This document shows, in pieces, positions 46,101 to 57,000 of a stretch of DNA of 64,000 nucleotides. This stretch comes from Sphaerolaimus hirsutus. Taxonomy: Eukaryota; Nematoda; Chromadorea; Monhysterida; Sphaerolaimidae. Below the pieces are notes generated by a model. That model was not told the DNA's origin. It searched no databases and was given only the letters and a program-made list of their open reading frames with translations. Position 1 is the first letter of the stretch, and each line of letters starts with the position of its first letter. Both the position numbers and the translations under genes were made by a program. Location: positions 10,172,529 through 10,236,528 of the forward strand of contig OZ038451.1 in the NCBI GenBank assembly GCA_964036195.1, written 5' to 3'.

Positions 46101-49100
46101 TCGGCTTATTCACCCATGGTAGCACATAGAAATGGATGTTTTGATGCTAAAAATGCAACAAAACCAATGAAAACAACCACCAATGTCAATTTGTGTGTGA
46201 AATTGCGCGCTTGCGCGCAAAAATTTTGCAAAATACCTAGTGCTCAGTACTAAAAATTTTGGCCGATGTTTTTTAAAAAAAACAAACATTTCGGACGTCG
46301 TTTAAAAAAAAAAAAAACGTTTTAAAAAAAACATCGGCCAACCCTATACTTCACACTTTAAAATATACTTTTATTTTAAACTTTCCCTTTTCATGCACTT
46401 CTTACTTCTAATTTTGCTTGTTTTATCTTTTGCTTACGGTTTTTTATTTCTCAACTAGCTTATTGACCGCGGGCAAGAACAATTATCCAACAAAGAAAGC
46501 CCCAGCAAAACAGCGCGCGTAAAAAAACCCCACCTGGCTTATCAGACTCCGCCTTTTCCTTATCCTCATCACCCTCTTTCTTATCATCCGCATCACTGGT
46601 GCCCGCCTTCACGCTCAGCTGAGCCGTGGCTTCATTACTGTTCATCTGCTGGGGGCAATCCCAGACCCCGTAAAGTGTCAAGTCAAGTGTAAAATGTCAT
46701 GTAAAATGTCAATCAAAACAAAAATAACAGATTTTATTACTGAACTTTGCGTGACAATTGATTGACACTTTACATTACAATTGACACTTTGAATGACCTT
46801 TCACACTTCACTTTATACTTGACAGTGTCCGGGACTGGCCACCTGCACAGTGGTCGTAACGGGCGGGCTGGCCGGCGGGCTGCCGGTGCCGTCGCTGCCC
46901 GACCCGAACGGGTTGGCGCCGTCGGTGCCCGTCTTGGACTCAGGGATCGGTTTAGATGGAGTGGTGGGAGATTTTGTGGGTGTTGTGGCGGCTAGAGGTT
47001 TGTTTGAAGAGCTGGTCGGCGAGGAGGCCAGCGTCTGTGTGAAAGGCATGATTTTTGTAATAAAAATGCTTTACTAAAATGGAAAATGCAAAAGGGGTCT
47101 TCTAGATTTCGACCCTCCGGGGGTTTGGATAGATAGCAAATCGCTCCTCCGGAGGGATAGATAGCTGAGAAATTTTCTGGGGCGGTCGGGGGGGTTCGCG
47201 GGGGTTCAATATATAGACATAGAAGGAAGAAAAGGGAGAAAAATCGCTAAGGTGAAAAATGGGTATATAAGTACATATACTACTAAAAATAGCTGAAAAT
47301 AGGTAGTTAGACGCTTGAACTAGTGATTTTGGAGGTGCAAATCTATAAAAAGGTATAAAAATAGCGATATTGAGCGAAAATAGGGGTCGTTTCTCAACCC
47401 CCCCCCTTTCCTACCCCTGAAGTGCACTTAATTACACACTAGGCTTCCGAAATGAATTATTGACTAACCGGATAAACGGAATTCGACTTTTCTTCACCGA
47501 CATCGACACCATTCTCCTTCGGTTGATCTGGAATTTTTTTAAATGATTAATTGGACGATAATTAACCGTATGTTATTGGTTCATTGTAATGAGAAGACTA
47601 TCAGCTATTTCAGTTGCCAATAAGCACCCTGGCATGTGACATGTTATATTTCAGACGTTCAAAGCTTAACTTCCAAAATGACTGGTATTATGGTCTTATG
47701 GACCTTTTATTAAATACCATTTACATGGAATCAGTAATCACAAACACCGTTTGTAACTTGACAGGATGCAGCATTTACATTTACATAAACGTCATGTTTC
47801 TTGTCTCACGTGGTAGTTTTGGCCACTCAATTCCATTTCCACTTCCCAATATTTATGCACTTTTGCCCATCCCATTACTATTTTACATACATAAGTTCCT
47901 CAAAAAAGCCCGCATTGACAACTATGGAATTATTTTTAGCCGATGACTATCGTCACGTTTTTTACCCATCCCCTCCCCAACACACAACGGACACCTGTGT
48001 ATTTGCAATCCACACGTCGTATCGCTGCAAAAATAAAACTCCCCGAAAAGCGAACCCCCTGCCAGCTGCGGATCAGCGGGGAAAAAATGTGCCGCGCGGC
48101 GGCAAAACCGACCGCCGTGCAGCGCGCAAAGCGGCGACATTACCGTACGGAGTCAACTTTTGGCGGGTCTGCGTCATAATCCAAGTGTGCGCAATACAAT
48201 CCGGCTTGATCCAAGCGCAAAATAGGGCAAAATTAAAGTAAAAGTGCCGCAAAATCCAAGCACAAAATCAGGCATAATCCAAGCAAAAATCGCACTAAAT
48301 CCAAACAAAAGTACTGTATAATCCAGGCAAAATTCATTTTACCCCCAGCCCCAGGTGTCCTGTATTCTTAATACTTTGCTGTGCACACTAGTTTGCACTT
48401 TGAATATGGTGAAAACTGAAATTTAATTTAAATGTGAATTTAAATTTATGGAAGTTTACATTTGAAAATTTGAAGAAAAAAAACACATAGCATACAAAAA
48501 TTGCACTGGATGGCACCATGTCACAATTTTAGTTTTCACAGAAGTCACGGTGGAAACTAGTGTGACCATATTGCATCACCTGTGCATAACAGATATAATG
48601 GATAGATAGATAATTAGCAATTGTTAGCATTGCAGCTGCCATGGACATGAATATTCTGGTGTGGCTGACCCACTCAAATTTTACATGGTTTGTCCATAGA
48701 AAATTTCCACACATAAAAATTTACATGTATAATCTATGCATAAACAAACATGAATACAGAAAAGCGTTTGGATTGTGCCAAATTTTTGCTTGAATTGTGC
48801 GCTATCTCGCATTTGGATTTTGCTGTAGCATGTGGCACAAAGTGAGTCGACTTTGCAGCTGAAGTGCATGGATTATGCGCAAAAACTGCTTGGATTATGC
48901 TCGATTAGATTATGCACACTTGGATTTCGGTTCATCCCCACTTTTGGCCCTTTCGCGGCGGCAGCGCGGCCACTGTCGCGCACGAGCGGCCAGCATTAGT
49001 GTCGCAACCATATTTGCATTTTGTCCGCGCAGAGGTTGTTGACAGAGGAAAAGGTGGCCCCCCAAAATGCCTCCAAAATGTGGAAAATGACGATAAAAAC

Positions 49101-52100
49101 ACGTTCGGCGCAAATCTATTGGAACGTGGGGCTTTTGAGCTTGTCGCCTAGGAGGCGTTTAAATAGCTGATTTCAGAGTATAATGACAGGGAAATACAGA
49201 AGTTATACAACCCTGCATTGCAAATAGTGTAGTGCAAACAATGCAGCGTACACTGATGTATTAATGCATATAAATCCCGATATAAAGTTCATCTAAAGCC
49301 CGCTACCGAAATTTCGTACACACGTAAATACATATTTTAGGTATGCATTTGAATTCACATTAGTGTATCTACCTGTAGTTGAAACATCGCATCGAAGCGT
49401 TCAAAATGAATGTACTGTCCACTAAGAAATCCAGTTACATCCACTTATGTCGCATTATTTATGAACACTGTCATAACAAGAACGCTGCAGACGTCTTTCT
49501 CTTTGATGTCAAGGTCGATGGACTGCATTCGCTGAGTCCAGGGGCACGGTTGAATTTGCCCGACAAATTCTCGGGCAGCCCGATACATTGAGTCAGGCAA
49601 TGTGAATATATTTCAGTTGCAGTGATTAGCGGCCCGCATACTAGTTGACAATTTTCACTGTGTTCATTTCCGAACTCAAAATTTTGGATTTGGTGCCAGC
49701 GCCAAAACAAACCGTGCCAAACACACAACAAAATGGCGCCAAGCACCAAGAGCGCCATGGTACTTTTTTGCTTTGGCGCTAGTAAGAAATTCGAAATTTT
49801 TAGTATTTACGCAGCTGAACACAGTACGCAAAATGTCAACTATTTTGCGGGCCGCCGCCAATCGGGTAACCCGAAAAACGAAGTCTACGAACTGAATTTG
49901 GCACCTGCACCTTCACTCTCAAATCACCAACTAAAATCCATCGGAATAAACACATTACCTACGCGCATCGATCAAATCGTTCAATCAATTACTTTTTGCA
50001 CGAGTTATTGAATTGGTACGCGTTATTACTTTTCTGAATGTAGGCGTACTCGAAAATATGCGCTACAGACCACAGGCTTTGTAAATAGTACAGACCCCGA
50101 TTAATTGAATCGTCCCTCAATTGTGAATAACAAGAATGAAAATGGCGAGATGAGCACAAAAACAAAAAAAAACAAAAAAAAACGCGACATTAAAAAATGC
50201 CTGCAATCTCGCCGTCTCGAAACAGCTGCAGTTTTTTATCAAACATTTTCGCTGTTGAAAATGAAAATGTTAGCTAACATCCATCTCTGCGAAAACAGGC
50301 GCGCCGCTTTTGCAGAATAGCGTAGTGCAAAAGGATACGCGGTAAAATACACAAGATACGGCAAATGTGAAAACTGATAGGAGGATTTGTGAATGCCGGA
50401 TGGAATAAATGTCGAATGAAAAAATTAAGACAAAACATTTGCCACGCCTTTTCACACTGATCAAATTCACGCGGTACATTGCTTTACCTTTTTCTCGAAA
50501 CGAGACAATTTTTTATCGAAACGATGACAAAAACAGTCATTGCATGACTCACGCATGACTGGTATAAAAATGATAGACTCAAAAAAAACCCGCAAAAAAG
50601 GTGGCAAAAGATAGCGCGCGCACGCAATTGACAATGGTAGCTGAACAATACAACATACCTAAATGAATGGGCATATAAAAACTAGAGCAGATGGAACGTG
50701 GAAAATCTGCAGCCAGTTAAGTGATAACTAATTTTGTAGTCAATGGCCCCCCCCACACACTAGTTGACAACGACACCAAATGTCAACTGGGTCCGATCCC
50801 AATTCAAAGATTGCTTACGAGCCAACGAACGATGTTAAAATGCAAACTTTGAATTGGGCTCGGAACCAGTTGACATTTGGTGTCGATGTCAACTAGTAAA
50901 GTAAATGTGGGGCCATTAGACAAGTAAAGTTGCAAATGAAAATGCTCTTGAAAAAAATTACTCAACACTCGAAAAAGTGAAGAAAAAAAACTGTCCCAAA
51001 AGCGACAGAACCCCCTAACCCCCCCCCAAAAAAACGCACCACCATCACCACTGGGCTGCTTCCCCTCCCCCACATCCGTCTCACCACTGGGCCCATTGGC
51101 ATTAACCCCATCACTGCCAGTCGGCTTCACATAGGCGGGCGGGGGAGGGGGCGGCGGCAGGTCGGCTATTTGCGGCCGGGCCACGCGCAACTGCGCCGCG
51201 TGCGTGGATAGCTGCTCCAGGAGGAGAGCCAATTCGTGCTCGATCTGAAAGGTGGTTTATGGGGTGGAGGGGGTTTTGAATGGGGGTTAAGGAGGGGGGT
51301 AACCACCCGCTAAATCGGCAGCTATCCTGGAGTCAAATTTTTTGGCCACTATCCCCTGAACCCCCCGCTCCCAATCGACCGGATATCCAGACATGGAGAG
51401 ATTTTTGGGAAATTTACTGAACCCCCGCAACCCCCCCCCCCAAAAAAAAAAGTTGTCAGCTATTATCCCTCCGGAGAACCGATTTGCTATATATCCAACC
51501 CCAGGAGGGTCAAAATTCAGATACCCCTGCGCGGTAGCGAACTGGTCGGATTTTGAAAGAGGTTGTTGATTGATTGGTCAACTAGCGAACCTTGGAACAG
51601 TCGACGTGGAAACTGCTGGTGATATCGAACAGGGCGGAGAAATTATCGGAATAGAATTTGACGCGGCTGCGAATGAAAGTTCACAGTAAAGCGACAATAA
51701 AGAAACGAGAATAATAAGTAGGTAAAATGTAGGACTGTGGTCAAGCGCACTTGTCAAACAATTCCGGCAGCTGCTCCAACAGTTCAGCATTAATCTGCCC
51801 ATAAAGATTCTGCGCGTGTGTCAACTGCTCCGTAGTTCTAGCGATCTTATGCTCATCGCCTTTCTTGCCCTGCGGCGCCCTACATGCGAGTAGGGCATGT
51901 CGGGCGCTGTCGTAGTCGAGCAGCTTCCTGCCGCGCTTCTCGATCTTGGTCTTGAGCTCGGTGAAGCACGCGTTGTACTGCACGGCCGGCTGGACCACGT
52001 GCTCGTTCAGTTTTTCGGCGTAGTCCTCGTAGAGCAGATCGATGGACTGAGGGAAGAATGTACGGTTTTTTAGATGCTAGACACAGAGGATAGGAAAAAT

Positions 52101-52900
52101 GCGTAGAAAGAGTAGAGGTCAAATCCGCAAGTGGAGAATTATAGTTTTTAGTTTAATTTTGCAAATTTTCTCATTTCACTTCTAAAGTTATTTAGCTTCA
52201 ACTTTTCTTTCTCCGTTCACATCACTTTTAACTTCCCACTTCTAAAATGGTCTGCAACTTCTCCATATGCGGTATTTGACCTACACACACACACACACTA
52301 GTTGACATCGCAAATTGATGTCAACTAAATGTCAACTAAATAGCGCAAAACATACTATCATGGCACTTAAGCAAAGTATCATACTTAACAGAAATAATGA
52401 AAATGTGCCACGATATAAAATTAACTATGCTCTATCACATAGGAAAAGGTGAAATAACACAATTAACCAAAATTAGCTGAATTTAGTTGACAAGAATTTT
52501 GATGTCAACTAGTGTGTGGGCACATGGGCTCAAGAAGTCCCCCAAACCTGCGTCATAGCAGCCACATGTTCCCTCTCAGGCCAGTGCGCCTCATAAACCT
52601 CCCTAAGTGCCTCATTGACTCCATGTGCCGCTTGTCCAAGAGTTCTGGCGCAAGAAGCATAATGTCGCAACTGTTTAGCTAGTTTGTCTGCGGCCGCTTG
52701 CTGTCTGCTGAAATTGGCTAACTGCTCGTCGAAGCCCTCGTCGGTGGTCCGGTCGGCCTTGCCCAGGCTCTCGAGAAGCTGTGGGAGGTTTTTTGGGGGG
52801 TTTTTTGATAGTGAATCAATGTGTAATAAAATGGTGGGCACACCTTTTCCTTGGCTCGAGTTGTCTGCTTCTTGAAGTTGCGTGCAATTAAATCGCCCAT
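43105..52900 (-). CDS. amph-1: Amphiphysin/BIN1 homologue with BAR and SH3 domains, ten exons
   Basis: Membrane-bending adaptor of endocytosis and recycling (family knowledge). Exons are 52900-52844, 52778-52548, 52046-51751, 51666-51591, 51244-51040, 47527-47469, 47034-46843, 46648-46534, 44743-44655 and 43287-43105. All phases match, giving 500 aa. The BAR domain is about residues 1-225: the amphipathic start [19 protein letters not shown], then [36 protein letters not shown] and [11 protein letters not shown] proline run and a Ser/Thr/Glu-rich linker follow. The SH3 domain (residues 441-500) has [29 protein letters not shown] and GVFPQNF. Exon 6 is only 59 bp but is required by phase. Intron 7 is an introner-like transposon. 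It is divergent to the JADE-like gene. The family assignment is very strong. Confidence 0.93.
43322..43885. repeat. Tandem duplication of about 280 bp in the last amph-1 intron
   Basis: Two diverged copies begin GGTGGGGCTAAGTTGG at about 43322 and 43594. Each holds many AGTCATGTA/TCATGTAAAC motifs and ends near ATAGAATTACTTGAATTC. The second copy is slightly longer. Confidence 0.75.
44355..44529. mobile_element. CWG-MITE, degenerate, in amph-1 intron 9
   Basis: TAG|GGACAACTCCCATACCC and TTGGAATGCCCCCAA are decayed family ends around a hairpin of TGTAAAATGTCAAGTGTCAT. Here the host splice sites are elsewhere. Confidence 0.7.
44848..45222. repeat. Two adjacent fold-back MITEs of the ACTAGTTGACA group
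   Basis: The first, about 44848-45059, has TTGACATCGCAAATTCGTG arms. The second, about 45060-45222, has TTGACATCGACACCAAAT arms. Both end in inverted CACACACTAG sequences. Confidence 0.7.
45718..46354. mobile_element. hAT-like MITE, TAGGGTTGG ends, second copy
   Basis: The element at 45726-46346 starts TAGGGTTGGAAAAAAACG and ends CGGCCAACCCTA. It is flanked by TACTTCAC on both sides, an exact 8-bp duplication. It is the reverse-orientation sister of 32927-33603 and lies in amph-1 intron 8. Confidence 0.92.
46649..46842 (-). mobile_element. Introner-like CWG-MITE that constitutes amph-1 intron 7
   Basis: The intron runs from GT at 46842-46841 to AG at 46650-46649. The transposon body is 46652-46842 (191 bp). 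CAG duplicates, minus strand, lie at 46845-46843 (end of exon 7) and 46651-46649 (end of the intron). The body opens GTGGCCAGTCCCGGACAC and closes GGGATTGCCCC, the family ends. Intron thus equals element plus one duplicate, and splicing leaves the exon frame unchanged (GTG CAG joined to CAG ATG). Confidence 0.88.
47092..47417. repeat. Degenerate GATAGATAG hAT-like element in amph-1 intron 6
   Basis: The left end AAAAGGGGTCTTCTAGATTT and the right end CCTACCCCTG frame GGATAGATAGC motifs as in 8877-9382. The flanks no longer show a clear duplication. Confidence 0.6.
47535..48176. other. amph-1 intron 5, proximal part
   Basis: AT-rich to 47.95 kb, then a GC-rich patch at about 48.05-48.17 kb. 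No exon is required by phase and none is recognised. Confidence 0.35.
48177..48928. mobile_element. Inverted-repeat element with ATAATCCAAGTGTGC ends
   Basis: The left end ATAATCCAAGTGTGCGCAAT and the right end (inverse of AAATCCAAGTGTGCATAAT) match. Subterminal AATCCAAGC motifs repeat many times in both arms. A fold-back MITE of the GCACACTAGTTT type is nested at about 48383-48571. Confidence 0.7.
48929..50753. other. amph-1 intron 5, distal part
   Basis: A GC-rich patch lies at 48.94-49.14 kb, which would join the patch at 48.05-48.17 kb if the element between them were removed. A GGCGCC fragment is at 49.69-49.79 kb. No exon is supported. Confidence 0.35.
50754..50915. repeat. Fold-back MITE, GACACCAAATGTCAACTGG type
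   Basis: The arms CACACACTAGTTGACAACGA and inverse match the copies at 3.16 and 45.06 kb. Confidence 0.7.
51296..51533. repeat. Degenerate GATAGATAG-type element in amph-1 intron 4
   Basis: G-run and CTATCCCTCCGGAG sequence ending TTCAGATACCCCTG, as in the CAGGGGT family. The left end is lost. Confidence 0.5.
52282..52523. repeat. Fold-back MITE filling half of amph-1 intron 2
   Basis: The arms CACACTAGTTGACATCGCAAA and TTTTGATGTCAACTAGTGTG bound it. The splice sites of the intron (52547-52047) lie outside it. Confidence 0.75.
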
Positions 52901-54064
52901 CTTTTGAAGACTTCTGAAGTGCGACTAAAGCAGCGTGAAAATATGCGGCGCTGCGAAACACTACACAAAAGCACGAGCTGAAAATGAATCGTCCAGGTAA
53001 ATCATTTCTCTTTTGTATTTTTGTCCATAGAAAAAACCGTTGGGCGGAGTTTGCACCAAGAAAACAAAAACAAATAAAAAAGAAAAATCTGTGCCAAGTC
53101 GGGCTTCGGGCCAAATAAATGGTGCCAAAAAAAGTTTACTCAAAAGTTTGTAAAGATGCGTCGCGAAACATCACTGGATCACGCTGAACTATAAACTTGT
53201 ATATCTGCGATTCCCAGCGCGAATGATATCATAAGCTATAGGCTAGTCAACTTCCGTATCAGAATAACTCACACAAACACGTGGAAAAGCATTTCACGCC
53301 GGTTTATAGAATGCACCAGTGGATGTCTTACGCACTTATCGATGTCCATTCTGTATGTTGGCGCCGGGGAGGGACCAAAAAATTATCCGTATGGGAACTT
53401 CGCTGCTCGCCAAAGCAGTCGTTTGGATACACCGCTTTGTAGACGTACATCACATACATGTGTCAACTAGTGTGTCATTGGCTGTGTCATTAGCGACCAT
53501 TTCCGGTCGTTTAATCGCATTTTGCGGCCATTATTGGTGACGTTGACTGAAAGCCTGCGTCATTTATTCTCGTTCGTACAATATTCAATTCTAAACATGC
53601 ATATATATATATATATAAACTTGGACTTGCGCCAATTTTACAAAGTGCCGTTGGCGCGTGGTTTTTCTGTTGACAGTTTGGTGGTTTCTACATATGACCG
53701 GATACAGCGCTCCCAGTTTATCAATACCATCTATGCAGCGTTTCTCCAACCCGTTTTGATCACATTTCAGCTGTGTTTCCGACGCCACCCTTAATTCTAA
53801 CAGAGAAGATGTATTTTTAGTAAAATTGGAGTTTTGGAAGAGTGCCAAGACTGCAAATGGGCCCTGATGATAAAATTACATCTGGTGGGTTGCTGTTATA
53901 TGATTTGTTCATCTTCGATTAACTGACCATGGGAAAGTGTTGTTATAACCATTCGGTATTGTTTACCTGGTATATATAATCACTCGTGTCAACTTCATTT
54001 GTCAAATATAATTTGGAAACTTGCCAAAATTTGTATTTCCGCAGAACGCCGGTCGAAGCGGCGT
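52901..54064. other. Divergent promoter region between amph-1 and the JADE-like gene
   Basis: 1.16 kb separate the two start codons. An acceptor-like TTTCCGCAG at about 54043 suggests that the JADE-like gene has a 5' untranslated exon or trans-splice site. A short AT repeat lies at 53605-53620. No TATA box at a clear distance is seen. Confidence 0.45.
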
Positions 54065-57000
54065 ATGGCAGTGGATGTTCAACAGGCGGGGACAAGTGGC
54101 CTCAATAACACGTGTGAATTGAACACACCGAAACGCCCCAATGCTGGAAAATTGCACAGAAGTTGGGCGAAAAAATCTGGACATAAAGAGAAATGTAGTG
54201 AGTTTGGTTCAGTCGAAATAGTGTGCGGCTGTGATCTGCTCTGAGATATTTCAGTCCACTTCGCGGCTGATCACACATTTAGATTAGCTCTTTGGTAATG
54301 AAATAAGTAGTGGTCGGTCCCCGAAAAAAAAACATTTTTATGTCGGCGGGTTATCTACTAAGCAAATCGCATTGGGGTGAGATTGGGCACACACACACTA
54401 GCTGACATCAAACTAAGTGTCAACTTAATTTTGGTAAATTATGTGATTTCAACTTTCCATGTGGCAGACCATAGTTAATTTTATATCGTCACGCTTAAGT
54501 TTCTGTTAACTGATGCTTTGAAAACATTTTTCGAGTTGTTTGGTTGACATTCAGTTGACAATCGCAAGTAGTGTGTGTGGGCCCAATCCCGTGGGGTTCT
54601 TAACCTAAGCTAAATCTGCACGTGCCGTCATGGCGCAAATTGCGTCAACTGCAATTCATGCAATTTGACGCTTTGACACAACAATTCTCAATAGCCTTTC
54701 CTCCACAAAACTGGTGTTAAGTGTGTTGTGCAACAGAAAAGAGCACTTTATTCAATCATTACCCCGCAGCTGCACCGCCATGTGAAGTATACGATACTAG
54801 TTATGTAACTATGATGAAAACTACCGATGCTGAAGGAGCTAGCATAGAAACCAGCGTTGTGCCAATTTTGGATACCTGGAGAAATGAGTGGAACAAAGGC
54901 GTTCAGGTAAACAACAGATTTAATTGACACATTTTGCAATTTGTATGCCAATTTTGGTTCATATTTCAGGTGCCGGTCGCTGAGCAGTACGGAGATGGGG
55001 CTAAGTTGAAAGAGGTTGCATATCGCGATGTGCCCTCTCTCAGAGATAGCGTCCCCATGTCGTGGAAGCGGTATGTTATTCTAATCAAATGAATTATACG
55101 AATGGCAAACGGACACCCACACAGGGGTATTCTTCATTTTGACTATCCGGGGGTTGGATAGCAAATCGCTCCTTCATAGGTATAGATAGCTGAAAATAAT
55201 TTGGAAAATAATGATAATATAAGAATAAGAATAATAGCTGGTCAATTTTTATTTGGGGAGGGGGGGTTCAGGTGATAGCAGCAAAAAATTTGCCTCGGGG
55301 ATAGATAGATAGCTGGGCGGTTTGCGAGGGGGCAACCCCCCTATCCTACCCCTGCCGCCACACACACAACATATTATGATGCAATCTCGCAGCCCCCGCG
55401 GCTACATCAGACTGCAGAAGGACAGTTTCTATTCGCCCAGCGCGCACCACTACAGCGACGCGGCTGCGCGCGCTCGAAATGTGTGTTCGTATGAATGCGA
55501 CGATTTCGATCGAGCTTGGCTGCAACTGGTTAATGCTAGGAGAAAACGCACTGGTCTGTTGACGTTGGCTGTTTGCCAGCGCGATTACAATAATTGGGTT
55601 GTCGTGGTGGTATTTGAATGGGATAAATTATGTTCGCTACATTTAATATTATATATAGATCAAGGATGTATCCAGGGGGGGGGCTGCAGCCCCCCCCCCC
55701 CCCTTCCCGGGGTGAGACCTTAAAAGTCCCGGAAAATGCAACTTTTCATGTATATTTTTCTATGTTTCACAAAAATTTTGCGCGCAAGCGCGCAATGACT
55801 TCCCCAATGAATTGTATTTTCAGCGGATCGGTCCTAGGGTGTCAAAAAATTTTTTTTACGGAAAACGGAAAGGTAAAATTTTTTAACTTTACGGAAAACG
55901 GAAAGGTAAAAAAAAAATTTCTGCCGGAAAACGGAAAGGTAAAAAAATTTCACTCTGCGGAAAACGGAAAGGTAAAAAAAAATTGTCAGCCGGAAAACGG
56001 AAAACGGAAAAATGAAATGCCGGAAAACGGAAAGCAAAATTTTCACGGAAACGGAAAAAAATAAAGTGAAATTAGCACGGTAATAGACAAATTTGCAGAA
56101 GGAAAACCTGCATGCAGGTTTGCCTGTTTGGCTTTGATTGTGGTAGCTGTACATTCTGCAACTATGGATCATGCCTGTAACTTCACTTGTAGTTCAAGCT
56201 TAACTGAACCAACAAAAAATCATCAAAAAGTAGCCATAGTGGCCATAGGAAAGGAAACACTATGACAATTTCACAGTCTAGAAGCAGTGGGAATCACTGA
56301 TGACCCCTATGCAATTGATGACAACATTGCAGAGGAGATGATAATAAATAGCATAAAATTCAACAACAACAACAAACAATACTATATTGACTGGCCGTAT
56401 AAAGAGAGTATCAGTGACCTGCCCACGGGAAAAGCAGAAGCCTTGGTGCAGTTTAAATTACTGATAAGAAGATTCAACAAAGATCCAAACTTATTCGAAC
56501 GATACCAGAAAGTTTTGGATGACCAACTAGAAAAGGGAATAATTGAGATCTGTTATGACAAAACAGACAACAAGGGGCTTCATTACCTGCCACACCAGCC
56601 AGTAATCACACCGGGCAAATTGACATCATGCAGAATCGTGTACAGTGGGTCGTCAGGTAAGCCCAGTTTCAACAAGTGCCTTTTTAGAGGACCAATTACA
56701 ACGCCATTAGCACTGGGCCTACTCCTGAGGTTCAGGGCAGGCAATCTAGCATTCATTGCCGATATTGAAAAGGCATTTTTGCAAGTAGGATTGCATGACC
56801 AAGCTAGAGACTACACACAATTTTTCTGGCTGAAAGATGCCTCAAAACCAGTAACTGAAAATAACTTAATAGTACTTCTTTTTAAACGCGTACTGTTTGG
56901 ACTTGTCTGCAGCCCAGCAATTTTGGGAGCAGTCATAAAATACCATTTAAATGTGACAATAAACAACATGAATGAATATGAAGAAAATGAAGGGGAACAA

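Noticed and set aside
52901-53114. Upstream in-frame extension of the first amph-1 exons
   Set aside because: The continuous frame runs through splice sites and non-conserved sequence; the BAR start [11 protein letters not shown] at 52900 fits the family.
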